Assembly: GCA_037128595.1 (NCBI GenBank)
Contig: JBAXWB010000009.1
Coordinates: 1-64,000, forward strand
Origin: a bacterium
GTDB taxonomy: Bacteria > Verrucomicrobiota > Kiritimatiellia > CAIKKV01 > CAITUY01
Direction of reading: 5' to 3'
DNA: 64,000 bases
Notes under the pieces: model-generated
What the model was told of the DNA's origin: nothing
Databases searched by the model: none
Seen by the model: the letters and a program-made list of their open reading frames with translations, nothing else
Part shown: positions 6,954 through 15,538 of the stretch, in pieces
Layout: each line of letters opens with the position of its first letter
Numbering within the stretch: position 1 is the stretch's first letter
Program-made: the position numbers and the translations under genes

Positions 6954-7373
6954 TCAGGATTCAGAATGCTCTCCAATCTTAAACCCCTGCGGCAGCAGGT
7001 CTCCCAGCAAGACCACTTCAAACTGCTTATGATCATCCAATGAGGCCAGGATCATCGGGAAATCAGAGCCGCAAAACTCGGCCAGCATCTGCAAACAGGC
7101 GCCGCAAGGACGAATGGGTTTTCCCTTTCCCCCCACAACGGCCATGACTGCAAATTTCCGCTTCCCCTCGGAGATCGCTTTCACCAGCGCCACCCGCTCC
7201 GCACACAATGTCAGCCCATACGAGGCATTTTCCACATTACACCCGGTAAAGACCTCCCCCTTCTCCGTCACCAGTGCCGCCCCGACCGGGAACCGGGAAT
7301 AGGGCGAATAGCTTTGATTGGTCGCTTTATATGCCAGTCTCAACAGGGCCTTCATCTCCGTCAGTTTACTCAT
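6954..7373 (-). CDS. cdd: Cytidine deaminase
   Basis: 139 residues, the usual length of the homotetrameric zinc enzyme that deaminates cytidine and deoxycytidine to uridine and deoxyuridine. The zinc and catalytic motifs are visible: CAE in LCAERVAL and PCGACLQ. The YSRFPVGAAL and GCNVENASYG boxes are also present. It follows the purine phosphorylase gene with a 4-bp overlap and forms a nucleoside salvage operon with the two phosphorylases upstream. Its last codons are made from the ATTCTGAATCC low-complexity stretch also seen near gspJ. Confidence 0.93.
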   Translation of the reverse strand: MSKLTEMKALLRLAYKATNQSYSPYSRFPVGAALVTEKGEVFTGCNVENASYGLTLCAERVALVKAISEGKRKFAVMAVVGGKGKPIRPCGACLQMLAEFCGSDFPMILASLDDHKQFEVVLLGDLLPQGFKIGEHSES

Positions 7374-8197
7374 GGGGTCACCACCTTCTTTATAAATTCC
7401 TGCAACAAGCCGGTTAACGCCGGGACGGCCTTCCGGGCGCCAGCCAACACCTCTTCGTGAGAGAGCGATGAGGCTCCGCCTGCGGCCGCGTTCGTGATAC
7501 AGGACAAGCCTGCCACTTTCAGCCCGGCGGCATGAGCCAGAATGGCTTCCGGCACAGTGGACATACCAACCGCATCGGCTCCCATCTGGCGAAACAGCTC
7601 AATTTCAGCAGGCGTTTCATAGGAGGGCCCCGTTACCGCAAGGTAGACCCCTTGCGGCAATGTCATCCCGGCACTCCGGGCCGCCTGCTCGAGCAAGGCC
7701 CGATACCCTTTGTCATAAATACAGGTCATATCCGGGAAACGGGGGCCCCAAAAGCCATGATGCGGGCCAATGAGCGGATTCGTTCCCATGAGGTTAATAT
7801 GATCAGCAATCCCCATCACCGTCCCCGGCTGGAATGATTTCCTGATTCCCCCGGCACTATTGGTCAACACCAGCCCGGACGCCCCCATGAGTTTGGCAAG
7901 ACAAACGGGAAACGCGACCGGGTCCCAACCAACGCCTTCATACACATGACGGCGTCCTGCAAAAATCAACAGTTCCACGCCCGCCTGTTCCGCCAGCAGG
8001 AGTTGCCCGCCATGGCCCGCCACTTGCGGAGCACCTAACTCGGGAATATCGGCATAGTTCAGTGTCGCCCTGACGGCAAATCCATCGGCCACCTCACGCC
8101 AACCGGAGCCCATCACCAGGGCTAATTCCGGGCGAAACCCTGGAAATTGGTTGCGGATTTTCTCCGCCGCTAAAATGAGTGTGTCCGTGTGTATCAT
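7370..8197 (-). CDS. punA: Purine nucleoside phosphorylase (trimeric PNP type)
   Basis: 275 residues. It cleaves inosine and guanosine with phosphate to the base and ribose-1-phosphate. Signatures: VMGSGW phosphate loop, GRRHVYEG, GPSYETPAEI and GMSTVPE, with Asn in CITNAAAG, which in this family favours 6-oxopurines. The ATG at 8197 has GGGAG upstream; the upstream TTG at 8218 overlapping deoA is less likely. It lies between the pyrimidine phosphorylase and cdd genes, all reading the same way. Confidence 0.92.
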   Translation of the reverse strand: MIHTDTLILAAEKIRNQFPGFRPELALVMGSGWREVADGFAVRATLNYADIPELGAPQVAGHGGQLLLAEQAGVELLIFAGRRHVYEGVGWDPVAFPVCLAKLMGASGLVLTNSAGGIRKSFQPGTVMGIADHINLMGTNPLIGPHHGFWGPRFPDMTCIYDKGYRALLEQAARSAGMTLPQGVYLAVTGPSYETPAEIELFRQMGADAVGMSTVPEAILAHAAGLKVAGLSCITNAAAGGASSLSHEEVLAGARKAVPALTGLLQEFIKKVVTP

Positions 8198-8214
8198 CTT
8201 ACTCCCATCCCCTC

Positions 8215-9516
8215 TCAAAGTCTTTCGAGCACCAGCGGGCCTGTTGGCACAGGATCCGGACTGATCACAAAGGCCTGACGCACCAAAGCCAGCCCCGCCT
8301 CCAGGCGCTCCCGGGTGGCGGCATGCAGGGTCACCAGCGGGGCCCCGGCGGCAACCGCTTCCCCTATCTTCAACAAATGGGATAAGCCGGCAGCATGATC
8401 AATGGAATCGGTCGTTTTACTGCGGCCAGCGCCCAGCAACAAGCTAGCACGCCCGATTTTATCCGCATCGACATCCTTCACAAACCCGCCTGCAGGCGCA
8501 GGGTAATCCATCCGCTCCCGACTGGCCGGAAACCGGCGGGGATCATCAAGCACCTCTGTATTACCTCCATGCAGACGCACCATTTTCTTGAAGCGCTCAA
8601 AAGGCTCGCCGGAGTCTAATGCCCGGCGGATAAGCGGCAATCCCGCTGCGGCGGTGGGAACCACTCCCGCCAGTACCAGCATTTCAGCCCCCAACATCAA
8701 CGTTAACTCGGTGCTATCCGCAGGGCCCCGCCCCTTCAGAATATCGACCGATTCCGTGATCTCGAGGGCATTGCCCACGGTGCGCCCGAGTGGCTGATCC
8801 ATCGCGGTAATCAGGGCGGTAACCCGCTTTCCCATGCTGCGCCCGACCTGGACAAGCGCCCCAGCCAGAGCCCGCGCCTCTTCCCGTGTTTTCATGAAGG
8901 CACCCCGCCCGCATTTGACGTCCAGCACGAGCCCGTCAATTCCCTCCGCCAACTTCTTGCTCATGATACTGGAGACAATCAGGGGAATGGAGGGCACCGT
9001 CGCGGTGACATCCCGCAAGGCATACAGTTTCCGGTCCGCCGGCACCAGCCGTTCCGTCTGACCGATCAATGAGCACCCGCAGGCCTGAAGCACCCCGATA
9101 AACTCGGAAATCGACAACCCTGTCCGATACCCGGGAATCGACTCCAGTTTATCCAGGGTTCCCCCCGTAATCCCCAGGCCCCGCCCGGAAATCATGGGAA
9201 CCGCCACGCCGCAACAGGCCATGATCGGCGCCAGGGGAATGGAGAGTTTGTCCCCGATTCCGCCCGTGGAATGCTTATCCACCTTGGGAAGCAGGAGTGC
9301 GGAGGTATCCACCACGTCACCAGACTGCATCATGACACGCGTCAGACTGGCCATTTCCCCGGGAGTCATCCCCTTGAAAAAGATGGCCATGGCCAGAGCG
9401 GACATCTGGTAATCCGGAATATCCCCCCGGGCATAGCCCCCGATAAAGTGACTCAACTCTTCATCGGTGAGGAGTTCACCGTTACGCTTTTTTTCGATAA
9501 TCCATTGGGGAAGCAT
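8215..9516 (-). CDS. deoA: Thymidine / pyrimidine-nucleoside phosphorylase
   Basis: 433 residues, standard for the DeoA/Pdp family, which phosphorolyses thymidine (and uridine in the broad type). The family signature VDKHSTGGIGDK is present, as are SGRGLGITGGTLDKLESIPG and KCGRGAFMKT. It begins the salvage block deoA-punA-cdd, with cca next on the same strand. I cannot separate strict thymidine phosphorylase from the broad-specificity enzyme by eye. Confidence 0.93.
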   Translation of the reverse strand: MLPQWIIEKKRNGELLTDEELSHFIGGYARGDIPDYQMSALAMAIFFKGMTPGEMASLTRVMMQSGDVVDTSALLLPKVDKHSTGGIGDKLSIPLAPIMACCGVAVPMISGRGLGITGGTLDKLESIPGYRTGLSISEFIGVLQACGCSLIGQTERLVPADRKLYALRDVTATVPSIPLIVSSIMSKKLAEGIDGLVLDVKCGRGAFMKTREEARALAGALVQVGRSMGKRVTALITAMDQPLGRTVGNALEITESVDILKGRGPADSTELTLMLGAEMLVLAGVVPTAAAGLPLIRRALDSGEPFERFKKMVRLHGGNTEVLDDPRRFPASRERMDYPAPAGGFVKDVDADKIGRASLLLGAGRSKTTDSIDHAAGLSHLLKIGEAVAAGAPLVTLHAATRERLEAGLALVRQAFVISPDPVPTGPLVLERL

Positions 9517-9564
9517 ATTGGGACAATACGAACGCCCTCCGCCGCTGTCAAACCCTTCCTCGAA

Positions 9565-10851
9565 TCAGGGCATTTCCAGCAGGGCCTGTTCCGCAGCCTT
9601 CTGGCGCAAGGCCTGCCAGATTTTATCCGACCCATCGGCCCCGGCCACCGGCGTCCCGTGCAAACGCGCGATCCGGTCATATCCGGCCGCAAAGGCGGGA
9701 ACCCCGAGGCGTCGCCAAATCTCACTTCGCACCAGCCAGTCCACCACCAACTTCTCCCTGCCAACCTGATCCAGGCCGGTCGCCCGGTCCGCCACCTCTT
9801 TTTGAATAAAGGCCTCAAGGGTCATCTCCCCGGCGATGCCATCCGCTTTCTCCCGCTTTAATTCCTGAAGGGCGGTGTTGGCCTCAAGCGGGCGATCAAA
9901 TGCATATAAATACAGGGCCGACTCCTTGAGCAGCACGGTCACGGCCAAGCTCACCAACGGATCCCCTGCCGGTTTCGTATTGGCACAATGTCGAATGGCT
10001 TTCATCGCGACATCCAGCCGCGGGCCACGCTGATAGCGACGTTGCTCGGGGAGATACACCAGTGCCCCGCCCTTTACGGTCTCGGTCAGCGCCATCCAGA
10101 CAAGCCGGTCACACCACACGGCATCGGCGGAGGCGAGCGATTTCCCCCGGTAGCCCCAATACATCGCATGCGTTTCCGGGAGACGCCAATCCAGAGGGCC
10201 ATAGGCGCGATCAAGGGCGTTCATCACCTCGACATTCAATCCCAGGGAGGCCAGTAACGGCGCGGCCTTCCCCTGCTTCAAAAGCATGGGATAATCCGCC
10301 AGCCCACCGCCCAGCAGTTGGGTCATCTCACCCGCCCAGGCAATGCGGTAATACGGAGCGGCCTCATCCCACCGTCCGCCCACCTTGTCAAAGAACATCC
10401 AACCCAATTCCCAATAGAGCTTCGCGTTGGAGGGATTTGAGGGGATGCCTTCATCGCGCAGGAGCCGGATGCCATTTTTCACCCAATGCCAGCGGTCGGC
10501 CGGATCGGACACCACTGCGGTAATATTATAGGCCATATTCCAGGCATGATAGGCCCAGATTTCAGGATAGCGTGGTTCCAGCCGGGTAATCCAATCCGAT
10601 AACTGGGCCACTTCAAAAAACCGGCCCTCGTCCTGGAGAGACGCCGCCCGTACCCAGAGGAAATCGGCCAGCAGTCCGCGAAACCCGCCCAGGGCCACGG
10701 AGACAAAGCGCACACCCGGCGGGGTGTCGGCAGTTAAGTCACGCGATGCAGGACCGGTTGAGGGGGAGTGCCCGCCCCATATGGCGGCCAGTGCGAGCAG
10801 TCCCGCGGCCAGAAGCACCAGCATGAACGTCGAACGCTTCGAATTCACCAC
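9565..10851 (-). CDS. Membrane-anchored protein of unknown function, possible TPR-like fold
   Basis: 428 residues. A single hydrophobic segment (about 8-25) anchors an otherwise soluble, helical, Trp/Tyr/Ala-rich protein. The pattern (WAYHAWNMAYN, YWELGWMFFDK) recalls degenerate tetratricopeptide helices. No enzyme motif seen. It starts inside the end of the nitroreductase gene (7-bp overlap), which suggests cotranscription. I do not recognise the family. Confidence 0.7.
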   Translation of the reverse strand: MVNSKRSTFMLVLLAAGLLALAAIWGGHSPSTGPASRDLTADTPPGVRFVSVALGGFRGLLADFLWVRAASLQDEGRFFEVAQLSDWITRLEPRYPEIWAYHAWNMAYNITAVVSDPADRWHWVKNGIRLLRDEGIPSNPSNAKLYWELGWMFFDKVGGRWDEAAPYYRIAWAGEMTQLLGGGLADYPMLLKQGKAAPLLASLGLNVEVMNALDRAYGPLDWRLPETHAMYWGYRGKSLASADAVWCDRLVWMALTETVKGGALVYLPEQRRYQRGPRLDVAMKAIRHCANTKPAGDPLVSLAVTVLLKESALYLYAFDRPLEANTALQELKREKADGIAGEMTLEAFIQKEVADRATGLDQVGREKLVVDWLVRSEIWRRLGVPAFAAGYDRIARLHGTPVAGADGSDKIWQALRQKAAEQALLEMP

Positions 10852-11354
10852 GTTTCCTGATGTACCAGTTCGGCCATCGACTTCCTGCTTTTGGCGCGCA
10901 CGGGTTCGGCCGGATAGCCGAGCGGAAGCATCGCCAGCGGCTCAATTCCGGCAGGCAGATTCAGCACGTTTTTCACTTTGGCCGGATCAAAGGCACCGAT
11001 CCAGCAGGTGCCCAGGCCTAACTCAGCCGCGCAGAGCGTCAGATGGTCCACCACAATCGCCCCGTCTACATCCGCATAACTCTTGTTGTCCGAACGGACC
11101 CAGGCGCGTGCGGGTTCGACACAGATCACGATGAGCACCGGGGCCTGCCAGAACCAGTCCCGCGGATAGGCCACCCCCAGCTTGCGCCGCTGTTCTTCAT
11201 TGCGGACCACCACCAGATGACAGGGCTGCCGGTTGGCTGCCGAGGGGGCCAGCCGCCCCGCCTCAAGGACCGCTTCAAGCGCCTCTGGAGGGATCGGCGT
11301 AACATCGAAACGCCGCACACTGAACCGCTTCTTCGCCAAATCAAGAAAGCTCAT
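10845..11354 (-). CDS. Nitroreductase family flavoprotein
   Basis: 169 residues, a short FMN-dependent NAD(P)H oxidoreductase of the nitroreductase fold. RRSVRRF-type start (KKRFSVRRF), APSAANRQPCHLVVV and LGTCWIGAF ... LPLGYPAE match the FMN-binding positions of this family. The physiological substrate is not predictable. It lies between the unknown membrane protein and prmC, 9 bp after prmC. Confidence 0.88.
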   Translation of the reverse strand: MSFLDLAKKRFSVRRFDVTPIPPEALEAVLEAGRLAPSAANRQPCHLVVVRNEEQRRKLGVAYPRDWFWQAPVLIVICVEPARAWVRSDNKSYADVDGAIVVDHLTLCAAELGLGTCWIGAFDPAKVKNVLNLPAGIEPLAMLPLGYPAEPVRAKSRKSMAELVHQETW

Positions 11355-11363
11355 GGATTCTCC

Positions 11364-12215
11364 TTATCGGCAGGCTAGCACGACACGATCCCGATTTCCC
11401 AGATCCTGATGAATGTGCACCCCGTTAAAGCCGTGATGGCTTAAGCATTCCACAACCGGCGCGCCCTGGTCAAAACCTATTTCGAGGAAAATCCAGCCGC
11501 CCGGACGCAGCCTCTGCGCCGCCTGCTCCACCAATTTCCGGATCAGCTCCAGCCCATCGCCGCCGCCATCCAGGGCAGACATCGGCTCATGCTCCCGGAT
11601 ATGGCGCGGGAGGGTCGTGCAATCGGCCGTTGTAATGTAAGGCAGATTCGCCACAACCGCATCCAGTGAGCCCGCCTCAACCCCCTCCAGCAGATTTCCC
11701 AGCGTGAACCCGATGGCAGCCCCGACTCCATTCAATGCCGCATTCTCCCGGGCCAGGCTCAGCGCCGCTTCACTGGCATCCACCGCGAGGTAGCGGGCCT
11801 CAGGCCTAGCGATGGCCAGGCTGATCACAATGCATCCGGACCCCGTTCCCACATCCATAATCACAGGCTTTGCCACGCCCCACAATGGCTCGCAGGCCAG
11901 GATCCGGTCGATCAGGGTCTCGGTATCAGGCCGTGGAATCAATGCCCGCCGGTCGACCTTGAACCGGTGCCCCATGAACTCCGTGTCACCCAGGACATAC
12001 TGCAGGGGTTCCCCCGCCCCCAGGCGCTTGAGGCCGGCCCGCAAGCTGACCAGATCGGGTTCAGACATCAGGGTTTCAAAGCGGATATACAGCTGGAGCC
12101 GGGGACATTTCAAGACATGGCTCATCAACTGTTCCATCACGAGGCGGGCAGGCTCAACCCCGCGTTCCGCCAGATAGCCGGTGCCAGACTGCAGGACCTC
12201 GAGGAGCGTCTTCAT
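11364..12215 (-). CDS. prmC: Release factor glutamine methyltransferase PrmC
   Basis: 283 residues. It methylates the Gln of the GGQ motif of RF1 and RF2. An N-terminal helical domain precedes the SAM-binding [10 protein letters not shown] motif. The catalytic NPPY motif reads NLPY here ([10 protein letters not shown]), with the rest of the context intact ([15 protein letters not shown]). It starts in the ATGA overlap at the end of prfA, its substrate's gene, the usual pairing. Confidence 0.92.
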   Translation of the reverse strand: MKTLLEVLQSGTGYLAERGVEPARLVMEQLMSHVLKCPRLQLYIRFETLMSEPDLVSLRAGLKRLGAGEPLQYVLGDTEFMGHRFKVDRRALIPRPDTETLIDRILACEPLWGVAKPVIMDVGTGSGCIVISLAIARPEARYLAVDASEAALSLARENAALNGVGAAIGFTLGNLLEGVEAGSLDAVVANLPYITTADCTTLPRHIREHEPMSALDGGGDGLELIRKLVEQAAQRLRPGGWIFLEIGFDQGAPVVECLSHHGFNGVHIHQDLGNRDRVVLACR

Positions 12216-13306
12216 TTTTTGAAAGAGCCCATTTCCTTGCGGACCCGCAAATCGGTGTCATGTTCCTGAAGCGCGACGATCAAATCATCGAGGCCCCCCT
12301 CCATGACGCGGTTCAGGGTATAAATCGTAAAGTTAATCCGATGATCGGTGAGCCGGTTCTGCGGAAAGTTATAGGTCCGGATTTTCTCACTCCGGTCGCC
12401 GGTTCCAATCTGGGTGCGCCGGAGATTCCCGTTCTTCTCCTCATCCTGACGCAAACGCCAGTCCAGTAAACGTGCCTTCAGCACGCTCATCGCCTTTTCC
12501 TTGTTCCGGTGCTGGGAGCGCTCATCCTGGCTTTGCGCCACCAGGCCGGAGGGGAGATGCGTGATACGAATGGCCGAATAGGTTGTATTGACGCCCTGGC
12601 CGCCGGGTCCGGATGAGCAGAAGATGTCCACCCGCACATCCGCCGCCGGGATATCAACATCATCCACCTCATCCACCTCCGGAAGTACCGCAACCGTGGC
12701 GGCCGAAGTGTGAATGCGGCCCGATCCCTCCGTGACCGGCACGCGTTGAACGCGATGACAGCCGGATTCGTATTTCAGGAAGCTGTACACATTGCTCCCC
12801 GTGACGGAAAACACAATTTCCTTGAAGCCGCCCACACTGGAGGGACTGGCGTCAATGATGGAAATTTTCCACTTCCGTTCATCACAGAAGCGGCTGTACA
12901 TCCGGAACAGATCGCCCGCAAACAAGGCGGCTTCATCGCCCCCTGTGCCGCCCCGGATTTCCATGATGACATTGCGCTCATCATTTGGATCGGAAGGGAT
13001 GAGCGTGCTCAGGAGTTCTTTTTCGGCGACCGAGAAGGCCTGTTCCAGGCCGGCCACCTCTTCAGCGGCCAGCTCCTTCAGGTCCGGATCCGCGTCTTCC
13101 GACGCCAGCAAGGCCTGCTGTTCGTTCAAATCCCGCTGGATCCGGAAATAAATTCCCGCCTTATCCATGATCTTCCGGAGCCGGGAATGCTCCTTAATGG
13201 TCTCCCGGAATTTCTTCTGCTGGGCCGCCACGGCGGGATCGGCAATATCCAACTCCAACCGGACCATTCGGGCGGCCAATTCGTCGATATAAGCTTTCTC
13301 GATCAC
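12212..13306 (-). CDS. prfA: Peptide chain release factor 1
   Basis: 364 residues. It recognises UAA/UAG and triggers peptide release. The GGQ motif is in [12 protein letters not shown] and the RF1-type anticodon tripeptide is PVT ([10 protein letters not shown]). It also has [20 protein letters not shown] and the C-terminal TYNFPQNR...DHR. The open frame extends to 13372, but that part overlaps the L31 terminator hairpin. The GTG at 13306 with GGGAG upstream gives the family length. Confidence 0.95.
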   Translation of the reverse strand: MIEKAYIDELAARMVRLELDIADPAVAAQQKKFRETIKEHSRLRKIMDKAGIYFRIQRDLNEQQALLASEDADPDLKELAAEEVAGLEQAFSVAEKELLSTLIPSDPNDERNVIMEIRGGTGGDEAALFAGDLFRMYSRFCDERKWKISIIDASPSSVGGFKEIVFSVTGSNVYSFLKYESGCHRVQRVPVTEGSGRIHTSAATVAVLPEVDEVDDVDIPAADVRVDIFCSSGPGGQGVNTTYSAIRITHLPSGLVAQSQDERSQHRNKEKAMSVLKARLLDWRLRQDEEKNGNLRRTQIGTGDRSEKIRTYNFPQNRLTDHRINFTIYTLNRVMEGGLDDLIVALQEHDTDLRVRKEMGSFKK

Positions 13307-13356
13307 AGAAGCGCTCCCAGCCAGCAGGGTCAAAAACCAGGGTGGAATAAAAACGG

Positions 13357-13396
13357 AAAAAGGCCAGAACACCTTTCGGTCTTCCGGCCTTTTCCA
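13357..13396 (-). terminator. Rho-independent terminator after rpmE
   Basis: Stem AAAGGCC.GAA / TTC.GGCCTTT with a small loop, followed on the - strand by T-rich sequence. It separates the L31 gene from prfA. Confidence 0.75.
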
Positions 13397-13410
13397 ACGA
13401 TCCGAGCTGA

Positions 13411-13611
13411 CTACTTCTTCGCGTAGCGCTTGCGGAACTGCTCCACACGACCCTTGCTATCCTGCAGGGCTGAGCGGCCAGTATAAAACGGATGACAAGC
13501 AGAGCAGCTATTCACATGCATAGTCTGGCTGGTTGACTTCACCTGAACGATCGCACCACAGGAGCAAGTAATCGTTCCATCAATATAGTTTGGATGTATA
13601 TCCTTCTTCAT
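13411..13611 (-). CDS. rpmE: Ribosomal protein L31 (zinc-binding type)
   Basis: 66 residues starting MKKDIHPNY, the L31 hallmark. Four cysteines (CSC near residue 17 and CSAC near 37) form the zinc ribbon of the C+ form, which binds zinc in contrast to the zinc-free paralogue. An AGAAAGG ribosome binding site precedes the ATG at 13611. An upstream in-frame start at 13683 is rejected because it has no homologous sequence. Confidence 0.95.
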   Translation of the reverse strand: MKKDIHPNYIDGTITCSCGAIVQVKSTSQTMHVNSCSACHPFYTGRSALQDSKGRVEQFRKRYAKK

Positions 13612-13693
13612 AACAAAACCTTTCTTCCAAAAAAGCCGCGTACTTTTACCTGATTCCCACCGGTGGCGCAACCACTTTCTCAAGAAACCTTAT

Positions 13694-14470
13694 TCAGGGA
13701 GTATCCAAGGCCTGCCGCAACTCGGTCACGAGCGCGGCCAGTTTCCCGTCTGCGGCGGCCTGGACCAGGGCACTTCCCACTACTACCCCATCCGCATATT
13801 GCGCCGCCGCCCTGGCCTGCGCCCCGTTACTCACCCCGAAGCCGGCCGCAATGGGAAGCGTGGTATTCTGCCTCAAGCGCGCCAGATGCTGGGATACATC
13901 AGGAGGAATGTCCGCCCTCACCCCGGTTACCCCTTTGACCATAATGTAATACACAAATCCGCGGGCGTTCTTAAGAATGACGGCCAGGCGTGCCGCCGGC
14001 GTCGTGGGGGCAATCAGCGAGATGAAATCCAACCCGTGTTTGTCCAAATGCGTCTTGAATTCTTCCCCCTCTTCAAACGGGAGGTCCACCACCAGGAACG
14101 CGTCAACCCCGGCTTCGGCGGCCTCTTTGGCCAGCCGGGCGTAGCCGTAACTGAAAAACGGGTTGGCATAGCCGAAAATAACGATGGGGGTATCGAAGTC
14201 CTTGCGCAAACGGGCCGCCATCTTCAGAACTCCGTCAAGGGTGGTTCCCGCCTCCAGCCCGCGCCGTCCCGCCGCCTGGATCACCGGGCCATCCGCGGTA
14301 GGATCAGAGAAGGGCACCCCCAGCTCCAGGATGTCCACGCCGTTTTGTAGCGCCACCCGGCAATGCGTCTCCGACCGGTCAAGGTCCGGATCGCCGGCCA
14401 TCAGAAAGCCTACCAGCGCTTTGCGGTCCTGCTGTTTCAATCGCTCAAAGGTCTGTTTGATCCGGTTCAT
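13694..14470 (-). CDS. trpA: Tryptophan synthase alpha subunit
   Basis: 258 residues, TIM-barrel lyase that splits indole-3-glycerol phosphate to indole and glyceraldehyde-3-phosphate in complex with TrpB. The catalytic Glu and Asp are in LELGVPFSDPTADGP. The phosphate-binding end (GFGVSN, DGVVVGSALV) is intact. No trpB or other trp gene lies next to it here, so the trp genes are dispersed or trpB lies elsewhere. Confidence 0.94.
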   Translation of the reverse strand: MNRIKQTFERLKQQDRKALVGFLMAGDPDLDRSETHCRVALQNGVDILELGVPFSDPTADGPVIQAAGRRGLEAGTTLDGVLKMAARLRKDFDTPIVIFGYANPFFSYGYARLAKEAAEAGVDAFLVVDLPFEEGEEFKTHLDKHGLDFISLIAPTTPAARLAVILKNARGFVYYIMVKGVTGVRADIPPDVSQHLARLRQNTTLPIAAGFGVSNGAQARAAAQYADGVVVGSALVQAAADGKLAALVTELRQALDTP

Positions 14471-14619
14471 ATGATGGATTTCTTGAATTGACTGTTAAAA
14501 ACCATTAATTTGCCATATGCATGGCAGCCATACAAGCCTGAACGCTTCATTCAAATCCTCGCCGTTTGTCTGGCGCTTTAGCCGGGTTGTTGTAGAATAA
14601 AAGAACGAAGGACCACACG

Positions 14620-15480
14620 ATGAAAATGAATTATAGAATTGCCCGTAGAGTGGTGATGGGGATTTTATCCACCGGCCTTGTCATGGGCGCAGGGGCCGAA
14701 GAGATCAAGGTTGGCGACACGGTGGAGGTGGTGGTTAAGGAATTGGGGAAACCGCAAGGCCGCATCACTTCGGGAGCCTACGATTTGTACATCTACCCCC
14801 GGGGAAAAGTGGAATTTAAAAATGGCACGGTGACCACGGTCGAACTGGTTACTGAAGAAGAGGCCACGTCACGACGCCTCGAGCTGGAACAACGACGGTT
14901 GGAAGCCGAGCAACGGACCCAGGAGGCCCAGGACCGACGACGGCTTGAAGGGAACAAGGTCCTGGCGGAACGGCTCGCCGATACCGCTTTCCGGGCTCAA
15001 TCTGCCGGGGATCAACTGGCCTACTGGGATGTGTTTCGGAAACAATACCCTGAAATTGACATCGGTACCCTGTACGCCAATCTGGCCCGGCAGTCTCAAG
15101 CGGACCTGGATCAGGCCAGGATCCAGGAGCAGCTGGCCGACCTGCAACAGCGCACGGCCGCCGCCGAGGCCCGCGCCTTGCGCGCGGAGCGGGCCGCAGA
15201 AGAAGCCTATTGGTCACGGCCACCCGTGACCTACCTCGCCGCCCCCTGGATTCAAAGCTATTCCTCCTGGGGCCCCACGATCCCCCCATACACGTCCGAC
15301 CATCCGCACACCAAACCGAGCAGAAGTACCGTGACGTATCCCCTTCCTGCTACCCACGCCGGGTCCATCCCGGTCCAGACCCGCACGATCCCGGCCGTTC
15401 CTTTCTCGCAAGCCGGCAGCTCCATCAGTTCCACCGGGACAACCCTCAACGGGAAATCGGGGCCAATCCACAGGCCCTGA
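14620..15480 (+). CDS. Exported coiled-coil protein with SmpA/OmlA-like start, unknown function
   Basis: 286 residues. A signal peptide (about 1-26, MGILSTGLVMGAGAEE) is followed by a short beta-rich module (KVGDTVEVVVKELGKPQGR..YDLYIYPRGKVEF) reminiscent of outer-membrane assembly SmpA-like domains. A long Arg/Glu/Gln coiled coil spans about 85-200, and a Pro/Ser/Thr-rich tail ends the protein. It lies just upstream of the secretion operon but has its own leader, so a link to the secretion machine is possible and unproven. Confidence 0.65.
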   Translation: MKMNYRIARRVVMGILSTGLVMGAGAEEIKVGDTVEVVVKELGKPQGRITSGAYDLYIYPRGKVEFKNGTVTTVELVTEEEATSRRLELEQRRLEAEQRTQEAQDRRRLEGNKVLAERLADTAFRAQSAGDQLAYWDVFRKQYPEIDIGTLYANLARQSQADLDQARIQEQLADLQQRTAAAEARALRAERAAEEAYWSRPPVTYLAAPWIQSYSSWGPTIPPYTSDHPHTKPSRSTVTYPLPATHAGSIPVQTRTIPAVPFSQAGSSISSTGTTLNGKSGPIHRP

Positions 15481-15500
15481 AGGCATCTTTGGCTCTCACG

Positions 15501-15529
15501 TTGACTTAAAGGCTTCTGTTTCCTATAAT
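15501..15529 (+). promoter_or_regulatory. Strong sigma70-type promoter of the gsp operon
   Basis: TTGACT, 17-base spacer, perfect TATAAT. Expected transcription start is near 15536, only about three bases before the gspE ATG at 15539, and no Shine-Dalgarno is present. The message therefore looks leaderless or nearly so. Confidence 0.75.
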
Positions 15530-15538
15530 TAATGGCCT

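Noticed and set aside
13307-13372. Longer N-terminus for release factor 1
   Set aside because: It overlaps the L31 terminator hairpin and adds a hydrophobic stretch foreign to RF1; GTG 13306 has a good ribosome binding site.
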